Part shown: positions 39,653 through 48,824 of the stretch, one piece after another
How positions within the stretch are numbered: the stretch's first letter is position 1
How the letters are laid out: every line of letters begins with the position of its first letter
Origin: Arenicella chitinivorans
GTDB lineage: Bacteria > Pseudomonadota > Gammaproteobacteria > Arenicellales > Arenicellaceae
Reading direction: 5' to 3'
NCBI RefSeq assembly: GCF_014651515.1
Contig: NZ_BMXA01000002.1
Location: 496,001-560,000, forward strand
Length of the DNA stretch: 64,000 nucleotides
Translations under genes and position numbers: made by a program
Notes under the pieces: model-generated
Databases searched by the model: none
The model's input: the letters and a program-made list of their open reading frames with translations, nothing else
Told to the model about the DNA's origin: nothing

Positions 39653-40620
39653 TCATGCATCGCCGAGAGTTCAGCGGCGACCATCTGCTCAACAACATCC
39701 GGTAAGGTTGATTTGGCCTGCCAACCCAGCTTATCGTACGCATGTTTAGGTGATCCCGCACTGCATGTCACATCATTCGGGCGCACAAATTGGTCGGAGA
39801 CCGTAAGATAATCGCGATAATCTAGATCTACTGCCTCAAAACTCAAGCGCACAAAGTCTTCTAGGGTGTACACGGCACCGGTAGAGATGATGAAGTCATC
39901 AGGTTTGTCGTTTTGTAATGTGAGCCACATCGCTTCCACAAAATCGATCGCCCAACCCCAGTCGCGTTTGATGTTTAGATTGCCAAGCGTCAGCGAATCC
40001 TCGAGCCCTCTGGAGATACGACAGGCCGCAGCAACGATTTTCTTGGAGACAAAGTTCGGGTTGCGTAATATCGATTCGTGGCTGAACAAGATTCCGGAGC
40101 AGGCGAATAGGTTATAGGCCTGGCGATAATTAATCACCGACCAGTACGCCGATGCTTTAGCCACCGCATAGGGGCTCTTGGGTGCCAAGCGGCTGTGCTC
40201 GGTTGCCAAGTGATTTGGCAGTGCATCCGTATCACCGAAGCACTCACCGGAAGAAGCATTAAACAGGCGGCTTTTGAGTCCCAGAAACCGCATGGCTTCC
40301 ATCACATTTAATACGCCCAGCGTAAAGGATCGGATGGTTTCAAACGGCAATTGAAAGGAGATGCCGACCGAGCTTTGCCCAGCCAGATTATAGATTTCGT
40401 CGGGCTGCGCTTCGTTCAACGCACTCAGAACCGATTTATAATCGGTGATATCCACCGTCATATAGTGGATGTCCTGATCGATACCCAGCACGTTGGGGTT
40501 ACTGCGGACTTTGCCAACCGCATCGCGTGACGTGCCATAGACGGTATAACCTTTTTGCAGCAACAGTCGCGCCAGGTAGGCGCCGTCCTGACCGGTGACT
40601 CCGAGTATTAATGCGTTCAT
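39649..40620 (-). CDS. gmd: GDP-mannose 4,6-dehydratase
   Basis: Short-chain dehydrogenase-type enzyme that makes GDP-4-keto-6-deoxymannose for fucose, rhamnose or related surface sugars. NADP-binding GVTGQDGAYLARLL at the N-terminus, GTSRD arginine, SSGECFGD active-site serine/glutamate and the catalytic Tyr-Lys in SPYAVAKASAYW are all visible. Length 323 equals the Pseudomonas aeruginosa Gmd rather than the longer E. coli form. No follow-on reductase/epimerase (rmd, fcl) or glycosyltransferase lies nearby, so the gene is an orphan here. Confidence 0.9.
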   Translation of the reverse strand: MNALILGVTGQDGAYLARLLLQKGYTVYGTSRDAVGKVRSNPNVLGIDQDIHYMTVDITDYKSVLSALNEAQPDEIYNLAGQSSVGISFQLPFETIRSFTLGVLNVMEAMRFLGLKSRLFNASSGECFGDTDALPNHLATEHSRLAPKSPYAVAKASAYWSVINYRQAYNLFACSGILFSHESILRNPNFVSKKIVAAACRISRGLEDSLTLGNLNIKRDWGWAIDFVEAMWLTLQNDKPDDFIISTGAVYTLEDFVRLSFEAVDLDYRDYLTVSDQFVRPNDVTCSAGSPKHAYDKLGWQAKSTLPDVVEQMVAAELSAMHD

Positions 40621-40768
40621 GCCGCGAGTGGAACACGCTCGTTAGCGAAAGTCAAAAGCTTCCTGAATGTAAGCCGAAGTTTGATAAAAAGCGACTGCCG
40701 GGGCACCACCAAACGTTGGGCTGCCTCTCCCGGCGGACGCTGACCGTGGGCAAGGGCCGACAAACCGT

Positions 40769-42334
40769 CTAATCTTTTTCGGGTCGAACCGAGATGGCGT
40801 AAGTTGATACCGTGCCGCTAACTTCGTTCGCGGTAATAAGAAACGGTTGTCCGCTGGCGCTGTCATCAGCAGAGACAAATACGATGCTCTCTGGGGCAAT
40901 ATCACCAGCTTCAGGTAAGTCTTCAACTGCTTCGGTATTGCGGGTCGTAAAGTAGTCCACAAAGGCTGCGTCGGCGGGGTTAGTAATGTCATAGACCATG
41001 ACCCCGCCAGTTCGTTCGAGGCCAACAAAGGCGTAGACCCGGCCATCGACCTCGCCCAATGCTAACGCCTCGGGTTCGGGTCCCTTGTTGTCACTGCGGT
41101 CGTCGTCGATATTAAACAATCCGGGATCGTGCTGCGCAGTAATCTGTTCAAACTGATCACCGCTGTCGAATACCAGTTTGCCCTGTGCAGACCAAATTGA
41201 AAATGAACGTGCACCGTAGGCGAGCAAACGATCGGCTTTGCCATCGTCATCGGTGTCTGCACCGACTTTACTCACCTTAAGCCGACCAAGCTGATTTTTG
41301 CTGGTGAGTTTCGGATACGCCTGGATGAGTGTTTTACTCAAATTCATCTTGCCGACACGGGTTTCTTCTGAGTAGCCATCGTAGTCACGTGCATCGCCTT
41401 CATTGGCGGTAACGATAAAGGTTTCGCCGTCGACTGCATAACTCGTGATGGTATCCGGTTGATACATCCCTTCAACGGGCCAGGTTCGGATGTGGACACC
41501 GCCATCCTCGTCACTGGCGTCGATGCCATTGCCCGGAAGCGCGTGTGACTTGGTTCCAAGCGGAAGCAGCGCCGTCACCTTCGATGCCGCAATGTCGATA
41601 ACAGCAAGGGCGTTGTTTTCCTGCAAGGCTACCCAAGCCGTTTGGGAATCGGCTGATACCGTAATGTATTCCGGTTCAAGGTCTTGCGCGACAGAGGCAT
41701 TTTTGCCGAAAATTCGGATCGCCGGGTCGAGCGTCTGGGTATTGAATGCACTGAAATCAGCGGTGCGCACATCCGCCTGACTTTGCTGACGAATGTCCTC
41801 GCCAACAGGAATTAAACTGACCGACCCTTCCGGGTCGATCGTATAGTCATCGTTTGGCTCCCCTTCATTTGCGCTTAAAATCACATTGCCATCAGGGGTA
41901 AAGGTGACCATGTCGGGTAGGGCGCCGACCTTAAACGTGTTGAGGTGTTTACCCGTTAGGTCGAATACCACGATTGAACCCGGGTCGTGTTTTGGCTTAG
42001 CTGCGACGGCTACCGCGACCAATCCACGCTTGACTGCCACGCTGTTGGGCGACCCGTAGTCCTTGAGTTTGATCTGATTCACCAAAGCCGGCTTGTCTGG
42101 TTGAGCGAGGTTAAATACATCAATTGCGTTAGCAAACCCGTTGACAACATACGCTTGTCGGGTGGCCACATCGTAGCTGGCAATCTCGGCCGCCCCGTGA
42201 TCATATGGGCCTGATTTAAATGTCCCGAGGGCGCGCAATTGGATTGTCTGCGTGCCGGTGATTTGGCTATCATCCGCAGCAGCGAAGTGCGAGAATAAGG
42301 CGGAAGCGGCAAATACGATAATTTTTCGAATCAT
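40769..42334 (-). CDS. Exported choice-of-anchor I/beta-propeller protein
   Basis: 521 residues with a signal peptide (about 1-19). The body resembles the 'choice-of-anchor I' propeller group: YDVATRQAYVVNGFANAIDVFNL, DMVTFTPDGNVILSANEGEPNDDY, ARDYDGYSEETRVG and a late repeat RVYAFVGLERTGGVMVYDI. Such proteins are secreted or surface-bound and sometimes described as phytase- or phosphatase-like, but the activity is unproved. ATG 42334 is chosen over an in-frame TTG six codons upstream. Confidence 0.85.
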   Translation of the reverse strand: MIRKIIVFAASALFSHFAAADDSQITGTQTIQLRALGTFKSGPYDHGAAEIASYDVATRQAYVVNGFANAIDVFNLAQPDKPALVNQIKLKDYGSPNSVAVKRGLVAVAVAAKPKHDPGSIVVFDLTGKHLNTFKVGALPDMVTFTPDGNVILSANEGEPNDDYTIDPEGSVSLIPVGEDIRQQSQADVRTADFSAFNTQTLDPAIRIFGKNASVAQDLEPEYITVSADSQTAWVALQENNALAVIDIAASKVTALLPLGTKSHALPGNGIDASDEDGGVHIRTWPVEGMYQPDTITSYAVDGETFIVTANEGDARDYDGYSEETRVGKMNLSKTLIQAYPKLTSKNQLGRLKVSKVGADTDDDGKADRLLAYGARSFSIWSAQGKLVFDSGDQFEQITAQHDPGLFNIDDDRSDNKGPEPEALALGEVDGRVYAFVGLERTGGVMVYDITNPADAAFVDYFTTRNTEAVEDLPEAGDIAPESIVFVSADDSASGQPFLITANEVSGTVSTYAISVRPEKD

Positions 42335-42471
42335 GAGGAAGTTCAACTGCAAAGGCGCATGTTGCGAGGGTAGTGTAAGTGTGTAACATATTTTTTGACT
42401 GTGACATTATCATGACAGTGGCGCTGCAGCTCAGCGATCTTTGCTGCACTCTCTAAGCGTAGTTCTAGTTT

Positions 42472-43818
42472 ATGAGTCGTTTAATTCCCGAATTAAAGTC
42501 GCTGGTTATGCTGGCTGCGCCGGTGTCGCTGACCCAGTTATGTCTGGTTGGTATGTCAGCCACCGATGTGGCCATCGCAGGTCAAGCTGGTACGCTAGAA
42601 CTGGCTGGAATGAATCTGGGTGCCAATACCTGGAATATGATTATCTTTTTCTTCATGGGCGTTGGTTTTGCGACTCAGCCATTAATCGCGAAGCATTACG
42701 GTGCGCGGAATGATGCTGGCGTCAAGCACCAATTACATCAGTCTATCTGGATGTGCTTCGCGCTTGGTGTGTTAGCCACGTTAGTGGTCTGGGCTTGTGC
42801 CGCGCTATTCCAGTTCGCGCCTTTTGAAGACGATATGCGCACCATCGCGCAGCGCTACCTTCTGGCAATCAGTTTTTGCGCGATACCCATTACCTTGATC
42901 CCCGCGGTGCGCGGGACACTGGAAGGTATGAGTTTGACGCGCGAGGTGTTCATCGTAAACTTCTTGGCGTTTTTACTGAACATCCCCTTGGATTATATTT
43001 TAGTCAACGGCTTATTCGGTTTGCCCCGTCTGGGCGGAGTCGGTTGCGCCTGGGCGACAGTCGCTCTCATGTGGTTGGTGATGATTGCGTGTTGGCTGGT
43101 AATCCATCGCCATGGCGCAGTTCGCGAAAAACGATTGTTTCACCGTTTCGAGGCCCCCTCGATACCAACCATAGCTAAAACGTTGCGCCTAGGTCTGCCG
43201 ATCGGCGTGTCGATTGTGATCGAGCTGAGTATGTTTGCCGGTGCTGGTATGATGATAGCGCTGTTCGGTGTGGTACAGGCAGGTGCTCATGCCGTGGCCA
43301 TCACGGTCGCGTCGATGAGCTTTATGCTCTACATGGGGCTGGGGCAAGGGGTCACAATTCGCGCATCCCAATTCTTAGGTGCGGAACGCCCTGATGACGC
43401 ATGGTATACCGTCAAGACGGGCACTGCGTTTAATCTGGCGATAGCGGCCGTGATTTGCGTGTTGTTTGTTTTGTTCGCGGAGCCATTGATCCGCTTATTT
43501 AACGACGATCCCGCCGTAATTCAGCTTGCGGTCGTGTTGCTGTACTTTGGCGCTGCGTTCCAATTGGCGGATTCGTTGCAAGTGGCGGTCATATGCGCGT
43601 TGCGTGCATACCACGACACCAGCAGCCCGCCGAAGTACCAAGTAGTGGCCTTTTTGATTTTTGGTTTGCCGATAGGTATGGCGCTCGCGTTTGGCTACGG
43701 CGCACCCAGCTTAACGGGGGCCAAAGGGATGTGGTTTGCCATGGTGGTAAGTTTGTTTATCGTCGGTTTGTTGCTGTTGTGGCGGCTGGCAACGCGCGCG
43801 CGCGAAGTTGCTGTGTGA
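42472..43818 (+). CDS. MATE family efflux transporter (NorM-type)
   Basis: 448 residues with twelve helices in two halves, exporting drugs or cationic toxins in exchange for Na+ or H+. The N-terminal half opens with SLVMLAAPVSLTQLCLVGMSATDVAIAG, the usual MATE start; the second half opens with LRLGLPIGVSIVIELSMFAGAG. Acidic residues in the first helices (D of TDVAIAG and E of AGTLELAG) fit the NorM cation site. It is divergent from the propeller gene; a small membrane gene follows. Confidence 0.92.
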   Translation: MSRLIPELKSLVMLAAPVSLTQLCLVGMSATDVAIAGQAGTLELAGMNLGANTWNMIIFFFMGVGFATQPLIAKHYGARNDAGVKHQLHQSIWMCFALGVLATLVVWACAALFQFAPFEDDMRTIAQRYLLAISFCAIPITLIPAVRGTLEGMSLTREVFIVNFLAFLLNIPLDYILVNGLFGLPRLGGVGCAWATVALMWLVMIACWLVIHRHGAVREKRLFHRFEAPSIPTIAKTLRLGLPIGVSIVIELSMFAGAGMMIALFGVVQAGAHAVAITVASMSFMLYMGLGQGVTIRASQFLGAERPDDAWYTVKTGTAFNLAIAAVICVLFVLFAEPLIRLFNDDPAVIQLAVVLLYFGAAFQLADSLQVAVICALRAYHDTSSPPKYQVVAFLIFGLPIGMALAFGYGAPSLTGAKGMWFAMVVSLFIVGLLLLWRLATRAREVAV

Positions 43819-43886
43819 GTTTTGTACAGATCATGCAACTGTTCGCTATACTGTGGGCCACGCAGTAACTAAATGAACGCTGATCT

Positions 43887-44267
43887 ATGGGAATTGTGGT
43901 GACTATAGCCATGCTGTTTGGCTTGATCGTATTGCGACCGACGCCGTGGCGTCATGAGCCAAACAAGACCGTGGCCTTGCCAATGGTGGTTATTAGCGCT
44001 TTCTTGCTGAGTGTCTGCGGCTTGTGGAATGTGGGCTATGGCGTAGTGAATTTGACGGCGTTTTGGGGCTGGGCAGCGTTGTTGTCTGGGGTAACTATGG
44101 TGATCGCCGCTGCGGTGATCTTCCTCTACCATGGCCAGGCTGCACGCGTGACATTTACCTGGGTTGATATTATGAAGCCTTGGGTTACCGCGTTGCTAGC
44201 TGGTTTCTTTCTCTTGTACAGCGTCACGTTAGTTCAACTGAATCTTGGCTACTCAATCATCGGATGA
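43887..44267 (+). CDS. Small four-helix membrane protein of unknown function
   Basis: 126 residues with four hydrophobic segments (about 4-17, 31-53, 58-80 and 95-118). No family recognised. It starts 68 bp after the MATE gene on the same strand and ends about 40 bp before the M20 peptidase, so it may be co-transcribed with either. Codon use resembles that of its neighbours. Confidence 0.6.
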   Translation: MGIVVTIAMLFGLIVLRPTPWRHEPNKTVALPMVVISAFLLSVCGLWNVGYGVVNLTAFWGWAALLSGVTMVIAAAVIFLYHGQAARVTFTWVDIMKPWVTALLAGFFLLYSVTLVQLNLGYSIIG

Positions 44268-44307
44268 CTGTGGGCTCCTTTTAACGAATTGTCTATGTAA
44301 CTTATCT

Positions 44308-45633
44308 ATGAACTTAACATCTCTTATGCGCCGGTTGGCTTGGCTAACGCTGTTCACAGCGATCTTGTCTATTGGCACTACACAAGCGGCTACCGCGCCG
44401 GATCGCTCGGCATTACCGGCCGATATCAGTGCCATTGAATCAAAGCTAATTGAGTGGCGTCGACATCTGCACGCGAACCCAGAGCTCAGCAATCGCGAAT
44501 TCAAAACGGCGAAGTACATTGCCGACCACTTGCGGGGTTTAGGGCTTGAGGTGCAGACCGGCATAGCGCATACCGGTGTGGTGGCAGTGCTCAAAGGTGG
44601 GCAGCCTGGCCCGTTAGTTGGTTTGCGGGCTGACATGGACGCGTTACCGGTGACTGAGCAAACCGACGTGCCGTTTGCATCCAAGGTAACCGACACCTAT
44701 CGTGGTGAAGAAGTGGGTGTGATGCATGCCTGTGGGCACGACACGCACGTGGCGATCCTAATGGCAGTGGCAGAAGTGCTGGTGCAACGTCAGGTCGAAC
44801 TAAAGGGCTCGGTAATGTTTATTTTTCAACCCGCGGAAGAAGGCGCGCCAGAAGGTGAAGAAGGCGGTGCCGAGCTGATGTTGAAACAGGGGTTATTCAA
44901 ACCACAAACACCCGAGGCCGTATTTGGACTGCATACCACATCCAGTATCCCTGCCGGCATGATCGGTGTACGTTCAGGCCCACTAATGGCGGCATCAGAC
45001 TCGTTTGATGTGACGGTGCACGGCCGACAAACACACGGCTCTCGCCCTTGGGATGGGGTTGACCCAATCACCGTGTCCGCGCAAATAGTGAATGCGTTGC
45101 ACACCATCGTGGCGAGACAAACAGACGTTACGAAAGCCCCGGCTGTGGTGTCGGTTGGTGCCATTAAAGGCGGGATTCGCAGCAATATTATTCCGGATTC
45201 GGTGAATATGGTCGGCACGATTCGCAACTTTGATATGCAGATTCGTAACGACATTCATAAGAGTCTCGAACGGATCGTGCGCAATACCGCCGAAGCACAG
45301 GGTGCGACAGTCGATTTCAAAATTGATCTCGGGTACCCAGTGACCGTGAATGACCCAAGCTTAACAACTCAAATGATGCCGACGCTCGAACGTGTGTTTG
45401 GCAAAGGACGTGTTGTGGATCCTGGACTGATTACCGGGGCGGAAGATTTTTCATATTACGCGCTGGAGACACCGGGTGTGTTTTTCTTTTTGGGTGGAAC
45501 TCCTGCTGGAACAGATCCGAAAGCCGCGCCAAGCAATCATTCACCCTTATTCTATGTGGATGAATCAGCCTTGATTAAAGGTGTTCAGGCGCTGGTTGAA
45601 CTGACCATTGATTATCAGTCTCAAGCCAACTGA
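44308..45633 (+). CDS. Exported M20 family metallopeptidase/amidohydrolase
   Basis: 441 residues, M20D branch (hippurate/N-acyl-amino-acid hydrolase-like). A signal peptide (about 1-27, ending TQA) places it in the periplasm. Metal and catalytic features: LRADMDALP, MHACGHDTHVA (metal His/Asp), FQPAEEG with the catalytic glutamates, and GAEDFSYY near the end. A dimerisation domain lies between. The start at 44308 is selected since the 21-codon extension upstream overlaps the previous gene and lacks a signal. A terminator follows. Confidence 0.9.
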   Translation: MNLTSLMRRLAWLTLFTAILSIGTTQAATAPDRSALPADISAIESKLIEWRRHLHANPELSNREFKTAKYIADHLRGLGLEVQTGIAHTGVVAVLKGGQPGPLVGLRADMDALPVTEQTDVPFASKVTDTYRGEEVGVMHACGHDTHVAILMAVAEVLVQRQVELKGSVMFIFQPAEEGAPEGEEGGAELMLKQGLFKPQTPEAVFGLHTTSSIPAGMIGVRSGPLMAASDSFDVTVHGRQTHGSRPWDGVDPITVSAQIVNALHTIVARQTDVTKAPAVVSVGAIKGGIRSNIIPDSVNMVGTIRNFDMQIRNDIHKSLERIVRNTAEAQGATVDFKIDLGYPVTVNDPSLTTQMMPTLERVFGKGRVVDPGLITGAEDFSYYALETPGVFFFLGGTPAGTDPKAAPSNHSPLFYVDESALIKGVQALVELTIDYQSQAN

Positions 45634-45641
45634 TCGACCAT

Positions 45642-45682
45642 AAAAAAACGCGCTCATGGTGATCACCAATGAGCGCGTTTTT
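45642..45682. terminator. Bidirectional terminator between the M20 and DUF885 genes
   Basis: AACGCGCTCAT (45647-45657) pairs with ATGAGCGCGTT (45669-45679), with an inner GGTGATCACC palindrome, flanked by A7 on the left and T5 on the right. It serves both convergent genes. Confidence 0.9.
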
Positions 45683-45716
45683 ATCCGTACGTCATGGATG
45701 ACGTGGTTCGACTAAA

Positions 45717-47642
45717 TCAGGCCTGTTGTTTGGTTACCCAGGCGTTAATTTTGTCTTCCAGTACATTTAGCGGCAGCGCGCCGTATTTCAGTACTTCGTC
45801 GTGAAATCCACGAATGTCGAACTTGTCACCCAATTGATCACGGGCTTGTTTGCGCAACTCCAATATCTTCATCATGCCAATTTTGTAGGCCGTGGCTTGT
45901 GACGGCATCACAATGTGACGTTCGACCATCTTGACGCCATCAGACACCGCGTTGGGCGTGTTGTCGGTGTAGTAAGCAATGCCTTCTTCACGCGTCCACT
46001 TTTTCGCATGGATGCCGGTGTCGACGACCAGACGGCAAGCGCGCCAAAGCTCCATCGCCAAGCGACCAAAATCTGAATATGGGTCTTCATACGCGCCGAA
46101 TTCTTTGGGCAAATACTCCGAGTACAAACCCCAGCCTTCGGTATACGCAGTGTAGCCGCCAAACTTACGGAACTTTGGTACATTTTGCAGTTCTTGCTGG
46201 ATCGCCAGTTGCATATGGTGGCCTGGAATACCTTCGTGATAAGCCAGAGCTTCCATCTGGTACGTTGGCATCGCTTTCATGTCATACAGGTTGGCGTAGT
46301 ACAAACCTGGGCGTGAGCCATCTTCAGACGGCCGTTGGTAAAACGCTTTGCCCGCTGACTGCTCGCGGAACGGTTCCACGGCTTTCACACTCAGGTCCGC
46401 CTTGGGCTTGGTGATAAACATCGCATCAAGCTGACCTTTCATATTGTCAATCAACGCAGTGGCTTCGGCCAGGTAACGGTCTTTGCCAGCTTGGTCGTTG
46501 TTGTAATAGAACTGATCGTCTTCGCGCATAAATTGCATAAACGCTTTCAATTCGCCGTCAAACTTGACTTTGTCTTTAATGGCGCGCATTTCGTCGTGAA
46601 TGCGAGCTACTTCACTCAAGCCGATTTCGTGGATTTGATCCGCAGTGAGGTCAGTCGTGGTGGTGCGCTTGAGCGCCACGTTGTAGAACTCATCGCCATT
46701 TTTCCATTTCCAAACACCGTCGTCGGTGGTGGCTTTGGTTTCCAGTTCGGTCAAGTGGGCGATCAGTTTTTCATAGGCGGGTTGTACTGAGGTAGTCAGC
46801 GCGGAGGTGGCCGCTGCGAGCAGTTCAGCTTTCTTTTCCTCGGTCAGTTCTGAACCTTCTTTCGCCGCAAGTGCATCGAGTTTGCCAGTGAAGTCGGCTA
46901 ACAGCGTGCTTGGTTCGCCATCATCAAACGGCGCGCCGCTGATAATGTTTTTGCTGTCACGAATGACATGCGGGAACACAAATTTTGGCGGAATAATATT
47001 GGCCGCCGTGCGCGCTTCAATATTGGTAACCAATTGATCAAATAAGCCTTTGACACCATTGAGACGCGCCACATAGTTCTCCGCGTCTTTCACGCTGGAT
47101 ATGCGGTGTTGGTTGATCAAGAGTGAGACAACGCCAGAATGCGTGCCAAACATTTGATTAACCGGATAATTGTACAAGCGCCATTTATGGTCTTCGATTT
47201 CCTCTTCCAGTGCTTGTTTCAATAAGTCGTAACTCAACGAGGTTGCTTGATCGAGTTTGGCTTTGTCCAGCGTCTGCAATTCTGCCAGCTGTTTTTTGGT
47301 CAGCGCAAGGTTCTCTTCTGCTGCTTTGTCTGACCGATCAGTCCACTCATCAGCTCGTTCTTTACGACCCAAATAAGTCAGTGTTTCCGGGCTACGGGCG
47401 ACGGATTCTTCAAAGAAGCGCTCATACATCGCATTGGCTTTTTCAGATTCCGAGATCGTTTCGGCAACGTTATCGACTACCGATTCACTTACCTGTGGCG
47501 CGGGCTCGGTCGCAACATTTGCTGCGGGTTGGTCTGCTTGACCGCAAGCAGTCAGCGCAGCGGCGACTGACAGAGTGACGAGCGATAATCTTAGCTTTGA
47601 AGGGCTCCGCGTGGCGGAAGTTTGCGCCGTTGATTTAGGCAT
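45717..47642 (-). CDS. DUF885 family lipoprotein, putative metallopeptidase
   Basis: 641 residues. The N-terminus is a lipoprotein signal (basic start, hydrophobic stretch, lipobox LTAC at about residues 29-32) followed by a low-complexity Ala/Glu/Pro linker. The DUF885 body ends with the conserved AYHEGIPGHHMQLAIQQEL (HExxxxHH-like zinc motif) and the GWGLYSEYL segment. Members are probably peptidases acting in the periplasm. Start at 47642 is supported by GGAG six nt upstream; an in-frame TTG four codons earlier is unlikely. Confidence 0.9.
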   Translation of the reverse strand: MPKSTAQTSATRSPSKLRLSLVTLSVAAALTACGQADQPAANVATEPAPQVSESVVDNVAETISESEKANAMYERFFEESVARSPETLTYLGRKERADEWTDRSDKAAEENLALTKKQLAELQTLDKAKLDQATSLSYDLLKQALEEEIEDHKWRLYNYPVNQMFGTHSGVVSLLINQHRISSVKDAENYVARLNGVKGLFDQLVTNIEARTAANIIPPKFVFPHVIRDSKNIISGAPFDDGEPSTLLADFTGKLDALAAKEGSELTEEKKAELLAAATSALTTSVQPAYEKLIAHLTELETKATTDDGVWKWKNGDEFYNVALKRTTTTDLTADQIHEIGLSEVARIHDEMRAIKDKVKFDGELKAFMQFMREDDQFYYNNDQAGKDRYLAEATALIDNMKGQLDAMFITKPKADLSVKAVEPFREQSAGKAFYQRPSEDGSRPGLYYANLYDMKAMPTYQMEALAYHEGIPGHHMQLAIQQELQNVPKFRKFGGYTAYTEGWGLYSEYLPKEFGAYEDPYSDFGRLAMELWRACRLVVDTGIHAKKWTREEGIAYYTDNTPNAVSDGVKMVERHIVMPSQATAYKIGMMKILELRKQARDQLGDKFDIRGFHDEVLKYGALPLNVLEDKINAWVTKQQA

Positions 47643-47733
47643 GTGAATCTCCAATTGGTTAAACGTGACAGCATTGTAACAACAACACCAATTGGAGACG
47701 TTAAAAAATGGTATGGATCGTGAAGCAGCTCAC

Positions 47734-48816
47734 TTAGAGTTGTACGACTAACCCTTCTTCGGCTGGGATTCGACCGGCGCAGATATCTGGGTAACGCTCT
47801 GCAAGTACAGCAAGACCATCTAATTCGGTGATGGAAAGCCATTTTCGGCTCATGCCAATGGTGCGCATCACGTAAGCGGTGGACCGGCGTTCAAACTCTT
47901 CGCCGCCCCAATCTTGAATGCGTTGTTGAATGTGACCCGGCGCGAAGAACATTTGACTACGAGCTTGGTTGATGCCGGCGGCGTGTTGCGGCTCTTCCCA
48001 ATGTGTCAGTCCAACGTTGCTACAAAAACGCATATTGTCACCCAGATGCGTGTGCAATCGACTGAGCACGTCAGTGTTGGCTGACATGTCCACCACCACG
48101 GTTGGTTTTGCTGCGTCGATCTGAGTCAGGTCATCGTAAGTATACGCCTCATCATAAACACCGGTACTTTCTACAAAGGGTAGGTTGCGGCCAGATGTCA
48201 GTCCGATCACGGTTGGAGCTTGCTCATCCACGGATAACCCGGCGGCAAGACCCGAACTGGTTTTGCTGGATGCGCTGATGATAACCACTTGCTCAGCACC
48301 ATGCCAGTTGGCACTTTCCAACATGTCGTGAATACAGAACGCTGTTAAGTGCAACACGAATAACAGCATGCGTTCATCATCCTGTGATCGGTTGTAACCG
48401 GGCTCGTTGTTGACACGGCGATACAGGTTATAACCAACTGGCAAATGCGCACGTGATGCGCCACCTTCGATCAGCGTACCGGGTGTGACGTTGACTGGTT
48501 TAAGCGTGAGTGATTCCGCCGGTGGAAAATAGCCAAATAAACGTTCACCAACCGTAATTTTATCAGTCTTGGATTCGACCACGTCCGCGAATCCCCAAAC
48601 CGGAATAATGCCCCAGTCGCTGGCGTCTGTGCCGGAGGGTTGATAGAAGTCCCAGTACTTCAGTTTTTCCCCCATGACCGCGTAAGTTATGTTATTGGCT
48701 GTAAACGCAAAGCGGTCGACCTTTAATTTGATCTCACCATCTGCCAGGTCGACATCGGGTGCATCGCACAGGCGACATTGGTTAAAGTCTTTTTTATTCG
48801 TTTGTAGTTCTTGCAT
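47734..48816 (-). CDS. DUF2855 family protein
   Basis: 360 residues. The sequence shows the DUF2855 pattern: VDRFAFTANNITYAVMG, YWDFYQP, WGIIPVWGFADVVES, a GERLFGYFPPAESL segment and a Rossmann-like stretch QVVIISASSKTSSGLAAGL, reminiscent of medium-chain dehydrogenases but without their zinc ligands. It likely acts in the same pathway as the flavin monooxygenase-like gene, whose stop is 8 bp upstream. The start at 48816 is supported by GAGGA six nt before it. Confidence 0.85.
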   Translation of the reverse strand: MQELQTNKKDFNQCRLCDAPDVDLADGEIKLKVDRFAFTANNITYAVMGEKLKYWDFYQPSGTDASDWGIIPVWGFADVVESKTDKITVGERLFGYFPPAESLTLKPVNVTPGTLIEGGASRAHLPVGYNLYRRVNNEPGYNRSQDDERMLLFVLHLTAFCIHDMLESANWHGAEQVVIISASSKTSSGLAAGLSVDEQAPTVIGLTSGRNLPFVESTGVYDEAYTYDDLTQIDAAKPTVVVDMSANTDVLSRLHTHLGDNMRFCSNVGLTHWEEPQHAAGINQARSQMFFAPGHIQQRIQDWGGEEFERRSTAYVMRTIGMSRKWLSITELDGLAVLAERYPDICAGRIPAEEGLVVQL

Positions 48817-48824
48817 GGTATTCC

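Noticed and set aside
40642-41046. 134-codon reverse frame upstream of gmd
   Set aside because: It overlaps the end of the propeller gene in another frame and has no conserved features.
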